Assembly: GCA_023451375.1 (NCBI GenBank)
Contig: JAEXZS010000051.1
Coordinates: 1 to 8,589 of the forward strand
Origin: Pseudomonadota bacterium
Lineage (GTDB): Bacteria; Pseudomonadota; Alphaproteobacteria; Caulobacterales; Caulobacteraceae
Direction of reading: 5' to 3'
Length of the DNA: 8,589 nt
Program-made: the position numbers and the translations under genes
In this document: positions 6,145 to 8,589 of the stretch, piece by piece
How positions within the stretch are numbered: the first letter of the stretch is position 1
Layout of the letters: each line of letters starts with the position of its first letter
The notes under the pieces: model-generated
Seen by the model: the letters and a program-made list of their open reading frames with translations, nothing else
What the model was told of the DNA's origin: nothing
The model's database searches: none

Positions 6145-6852
6145 ATGATAAGGGCGCCGCTGAGCATAACCCGCCCGAGACGCCGCTTGCCCTTCTTCCA
6201 CGCCGGTTCCGCGCCCAGAGCCGCCGGTCCCCGTCCGGGGGCGTTGCGCGATGGACTGGTGCTGGCGCCGGGGATGAAGGTCGGGCTGTTCGGCGGCTCC
6301 TTCAATCCGGCTCACGACGGCCACGCCCATGTGGCCGTGACGGCGATGCGCCGGCTGGGCCTGGACCGGGTCGTCTGGCTGGTCTCGCCGCAGAACCCGC
6401 TGAAGGACGCCCGCGACAGCGCCCCGCTGGAAGAGCGGATGGCCTCGGCCCGCGCGCACGCCCCTGGGCCGGCGATGATCGTCTCGGACTTCGAGACCCG
6501 CGCCGGCGTCCGCTGGACCGTCGACACCCTGCGCGCCCTGGTCGCGCGGCATCCGGGCGTCAGCTTCGTGTGGCTGATGGGGTCCGACAACCTGGCGGAT
6601 TTCCACCGCTGGCGGGGCTGGACCGACATCATGCGGCTGATGCCGGTGGCGGTGATCGCCCGGCCGGGATCGCTGCTGGACAGCCGCACCGCGCCCGCCG
6701 CCGCGCGCTTCGCCGCCTTCCGCATCCCCGCCGAGCAGGCGGGCCTGCTGCCCAGGCTCCAGGCGCCGGCCTGGACCTACCTGACGGCGCCGCTCAATCC
6801 CCGTTCTTCGACCGCCATCCGCGCGGCGCGGGGCGGCGAAGGGACCGCGTGA
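6145..6852 (+). CDS. nadD: Nicotinate-nucleotide adenylyltransferase
   Basis: NadD joins ATP and nicotinate mononucleotide to give deamido-NAD, an essential step of NAD synthesis in the cytoplasm. It carries the nucleotidyltransferase signature GGSFNPAHDGH (50-60) with the HxGH pair H57/H60, then LVSPQNPLK (79-87), the substrate-site stretch WLMGSDNLADFHRW (143-156) and the closing SSTAIR motif (221-226). The length of 235 residues includes about 43 before the Rossmann strand MKVGLFGG. That extension is arginine- and proline-rich. Alphaproteobacterial NadD often has some extension, but the true start could be the ATG at 6274. No good Shine-Dalgarno is seen before either. It heads the nadD-rsfS-rlmH-envC cluster typical of Caulobacterales. 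Confidence 0.93.
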   Translation: MIRAPLSITRPRRRLPFFHAGSAPRAAGPRPGALRDGLVLAPGMKVGLFGGSFNPAHDGHAHVAVTAMRRLGLDRVVWLVSPQNPLKDARDSAPLEERMASARAHAPGPAMIVSDFETRAGVRWTVDTLRALVARHPGVSFVWLMGSDNLADFHRWRGWTDIMRLMPVAVIARPGSLLDSRTAPAAARFAAFRIPAEQAGLLPRLQAPAWTYLTAPLNPRSSTAIRAARGGEGTA

Positions 6853-6875
6853 AGCGACTGTGATCGGGGCGCCGG

Positions 6876-6904
6876 TTCACCATCCGTCCCATCCGTGCTA
6901 AAGG
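6876..6904 (+). promoter_or_regulatory. Candidate housekeeping promoter of rsfS-rlmH-envC
   Basis: TTCACCA (6876-6882), 14 bases, then GCTAAAGG (6897-6904) fits the Caulobacter sigma-73 consensus TTGACGS-N10-14-GCTANAWC, with the -10 element especially close. It lies in the gap after nadD. If used, transcription would begin near 6910, which excludes the GTG at 6895 as start of rsfS and favours the ATG at 6997. The -10 box is embedded in a perfect dyad (6898-6914). Confidence 0.5.
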
Positions 6905-6914
6905 TCCCCTTTAG
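6898..6914. repeat. Perfect dyad CTAAAGG-tcc-CCTTTAG over the promoter -10 box
   Basis: A perfect 7-bp inverted repeat with a 3-base spacer overlaps the -10 box and likely start point of the rsfS promoter, where repressor operators commonly sit. As RNA it would be only a weak hairpin. It is a candidate operator; the regulator is unknown. Confidence 0.4.
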
Positions 6915-6971
6915 TCAACGCTCCCGGAGCCCTCCGCTGACCCCCTCGCCCGCGTACGATACGCAAGACGC

Positions 6972-6990
6972 CGCCGTTTCGAATACGGCG
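6972..6990 (+). repeat. Hairpin just before the rsfS ATG
   Basis: CGCCGT-ttcgaat-ACGGCG is a perfect 6-bp stem with a 7-base loop ending six bases before the ATG at 6997, in the place where a Shine-Dalgarno would be expected; none is present. It could limit or control translation of rsfS. If translation instead starts at 6895, it is simply coding sequence. Confidence 0.3.
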
Positions 6991-6996
6991 CACGAG

Positions 6997-7422
6997 ATGG
7001 ACGCTATCGAACCTCTCCATTCCGAAGACGGGTATGAATCCGACGGCCCTTCCGGCGGTTCCGCCCCACGCCCGATCGGCGCGACGCCGCTTGAAGAAGC
7101 CGTGCTGACCCGCCTGGACGACGACAAGGCGCAAGAGATCGTCCTGATCGACCTGAAAGGCAAGAGCGCCATGGCCGACACCATGATCGTCGCCTCGGGC
7201 CGCTCGCATCGCCACGTCGGCGCCCTGGCCGACCACCTGCTGCGCACGCTCAAGGAGCAGGGCCTGGGCAAGGCCAAGGTCGAGGGTCTGCCGCATTGCG
7301 ACTGGGTCCTCATCGACGCCGGCGACGTGATCGTTCACCTGTTCCGTCCTGAAGTGCGGGCCTTCTACAACATCGAGAAGATCTGGGCGGTCGATTCCGC
7401 TCACCGCACCGCCCGCGATTAG
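6997..7422 (+). CDS. rsfS: Ribosomal silencing factor RsfS
   Basis: RsfS binds protein L14 of the large ribosomal subunit and blocks joining with the small subunit when nutrients run low. With the ATG at 6997 the protein is 141 residues. The first 30 are a poorly conserved acidic lead. The RsfS domain follows: PLEEAVLTRLDDDKA, VLIDLKGKSAMADTMIVASG, then SHRHVGALADHL, and near the end CDWVLIDAGDVIVHLF and the RxFYNIEKIW signature. An in-frame GTG at 6895 would add 34 residues, but it lies within the predicted promoter and has no Shine-Dalgarno; no other in-frame start lies between. The stop is three bases from the rlmH start, so the two are probably translated from one message. The function is secure; the start is moderately so. 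Confidence 0.93.
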   Translation: MDAIEPLHSEDGYESDGPSGGSAPRPIGATPLEEAVLTRLDDDKAQEIVLIDLKGKSAMADTMIVASGRSHRHVGALADHLLRTLKEQGLGKAKVEGLPHCDWVLIDAGDVIVHLFRPEVRAFYNIEKIWAVDSAHRTARD

Positions 7423-7425
7423 GCC

Positions 7426-7890
7426 GTGAAGCTGGGCATCGTCGCCATCGGCCGGCCCGGTCGCGGGCCGGAGGCGACGCTGGCCGACGATTACGCCCGG
7501 CGCGCCACCCTGGCGGGGCGCGCGCTGGGCCTCGGCCCCCTCGAACTGATCGACCTGGAACCAAGGAAGCCGGGCAAGGCCCCGGAGGCCGAGCTGATCC
7601 TTGGCGCCGCCGAGGGCGCGCATCTGATCGCCTGCGACGAGCGGGGCCGGACCTATTCCTCTCGCGCCTTCGCCGACCATGTCGCGGCGCTGCGCGACCG
7701 GGGCGAGCGGCGGGTGGTCTTCGCCATCGGAGGCGCCGATGGGCTGGACGAGAGCGTACGCGCCGCCGCCGCCTCGACCCTAGCCTTCGGGCCTCAGACC
7801 TGGCCCCACGCCCTGGCCCGCGCCATGCTGGCGGAACAGCTGTATCGGGCCGTGACCATCCTGGCCGGATCGCCCTATCATCGCGACTGA
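7426..7890 (+). CDS. rlmH: 23S rRNA (pseudouridine-1915-N3)-methyltransferase RlmH
   Basis: RlmH is a small SPOUT-class enzyme that methylates pseudouridine 1915 in helix 69 of 23S rRNA on assembled ribosomes, using S-adenosylmethionine. The 154 residues match the usual length. The S-adenosylmethionine-binding knot contains FAIGGADGL (99-107), followed by the WPHALARAMLAEQLYRA helix (126-142) and the C-terminal SPYHRD (149-154) that closes the family. It starts with GTG three bases after the rsfS stop and lacks its own Shine-Dalgarno, so coupled translation is likely. Its pairing with rsfS, another large-subunit factor, is conserved across many bacteria. Confidence 0.96.
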   Translation: MKLGIVAIGRPGRGPEATLADDYARRATLAGRALGLGPLELIDLEPRKPGKAPEAELILGAAEGAHLIACDERGRTYSSRAFADHVAALRDRGERRVVFAIGGADGLDESVRAAAASTLAFGPQTWPHALARAMLAEQLYRAVTILAGSPYHRD

Positions 7891-7891
7891 G

Positions 7892-8589
7892 ATGCGTCGC
7901 GCCGCCCTTCCGATCCTGCTGCTGGCGGCCCTGGCCGCCGCCCCCGCCGCGTCCGGCCGCCCGGCGCCGGAGAGCGAGCTGTCGCGCCTGCAGGCCGAGT
8001 TCCGCGACGAAATCGCCCGCGCCCGCCGCCTGCGCGCCGACGCCGACGCCGCGCGCGACGAACTGGAACGGCTGGAACGGCGTCTGGCCGCGCTGCGCGC
8101 CGAAGAGAAGACCGGCGACGGCCGCATCGAGGTCCAACGCGCCCGCTTGCGCCAGCTGGGCCGGCAGGAGGCGACGCTGGTCGCCGAGATGGCGCGCGAG
8201 CGCGGCGCCCAGACTCGGCTGCTCAGCGCCCTGCAGATGATGAGCCGGCGTCCGCCGCCGCCGCTGCTGGTCCCGGCGGACAAGGCGGTGGACACCGTCC
8301 GCGCCGCCATCCTGCTGAAAGCCATGACGCCAGAGCTGCAACGCAAGGCCGAGGCGCTGAAGGCGCGACAGGACGAGATCATGCGCGTCCGCCGCCTGGC
8401 GGTGCTGTCGTCCGAACAGCTGCTGACCAGCGAGAGCGAACAGGGCGACCTGCGCGGCCGGATCCAGTCCCTGACCGACCGGAAGACCGCGCTGAGCGCC
8501 GTGCTCGGCGCCGAGGCCCGCGCCGCCGAGCGGGCCGCCGACGCCCTGGAGCGGCGCATCGTCGGCCTGGGCGGCGTGGCGCCCACGAC
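7892..8589 (+). CDS. EnvC-like murein hydrolase activator, N-terminal part
   Basis: The ATG at 7892 follows the rlmH stop by one base and opens a frame that runs off the window after 232 codons, so the gene is 3'-truncated by the window, not broken. Residues 1-21 are a Sec signal peptide (MRRAALPILLLAALAAAPAA, then S). Coiled coil follows: heptad-rich stretches at about 27-113 and 148-226, with a proline break RRPPPPLLVP (119-128) between them. The order coiled coil, LLSALQMMSRRPP..LL, then DTVRAAILLKAMTPEL matches EnvC-type proteins. Those proteins carry a degenerate M23 (LytM) domain at the C-terminus, which would lie beyond the edge. Family members activate periplasmic amidases for septal cell-wall splitting. 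The assignment rests on this N-terminal pattern and on the operon position after rlmH; whether the M23 domain has lost its metal ligands cannot be seen. Confidence 0.85.
   Translation, partial: MRRAALPILLLAALAAAPAASGRPAPESELSRLQAEFRDEIARARRLRADADAARDELERLERRLAALRAEEKTGDGRIEVQRARLRQLGRQEATLVAEMARERGAQTRLLSALQMMSRRPPPPLLVPADKAVDTVRAAILLKAMTPELQRKAEALKARQDEIMRVRRLAVLSSEQLLTSESEQGDLRGRIQSLTDRKTALSAVLGAEARAAERAADALERRIVGLGGVAPT

Noticed and set aside
5124..6305. Minus-strand ORF of 393 codons opposite the hydrolase and nadD
   Set aside because: It crosses two well-supported plus-strand genes and gives low-complexity G/R/Q/A-rich translation.
7310..8586. Minus-strand ORFs opposite rlmH and the EnvC-like gene
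   Set aside because: They mirror strong plus-strand genes and translate to Arg/Ser/Ala-rich sequence with no conserved pattern.
1..8589. CRISPR array, toxin-antitoxin pair or multi-gene defence operon
   Set aside because: No regularly spaced repeats were seen and no neighbouring small gene pair fits a toxin-antitoxin module. The GIY-YIG gene stands alone, so a complete defence system cannot be claimed from this window.

Overview
The window looks like the edge of a genomic island joined to the core chromosome of a GC-rich alphaproteobacterium, most likely in the Caulobacterales (Brevundimonas- or Caulobacter-like). That assignment is inferred from the high GC content, the gene order nadD-rsfS-rlmH-envC, a Caulobacter-type housekeeping promoter upstream of rsfS, and a Zur and NadD that read like the proteins of that group. 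No 16S rRNA is present to confirm it.

Left part, about 1-2054, accessory DNA. It opens with the last 127 or so bases of an IS3-family insertion sequence, carrying only the start of its OrfA on the minus strand. Next comes an AT-richer unrecognised 211-codon ORF, then a non-coding stretch. A GIY-YIG nuclease-fold protein (T5orf172/MUG113 type) with an apparent RAMA-like C-terminal domain follows, and then a short non-coding segment with small inverted and direct repeats. The part ends at a 45-base 3' fragment of a tRNA-Thr(CGU) gene (2055-2099) that has lost its 5' half. This is the usual scar of tyrosine-recombinase integration into a tRNA gene. It puts the island on the left and the old chromosome on the right; the intact tRNA and any integrase would lie outside the window to the left.

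Middle part, 2140-6083. A Tat-exported family 3 beta-glucosidase (bglX) is encoded on the minus strand, with its stop only 40 bases from the tRNA scar. It diverges from a zinc-uptake regulator (zur), whose stop overlaps the start of an alpha/beta hydrolase, suggesting a two-gene transcription unit.

Right part, 6145-8589. Housekeeping cluster on the plus strand: nadD (NAD synthesis), rsfS (ribosome silencing), rlmH (23S rRNA methylation) and the 5' part of an EnvC-like activator of cell-wall amidases, cut by the window end. rsfS, rlmH and envC are almost contiguous and probably share the promoter found between nadD and rsfS. That promoter overlaps a perfect 7-bp dyad.

No CRISPR array, rRNA, intact tRNA or recognisable toxin-antitoxin pair was seen. 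The clearest non-routine signals are the tRNA-Thr attachment scar, the GIY-YIG/RAMA-like island protein and the dyad at the rsfS promoter.
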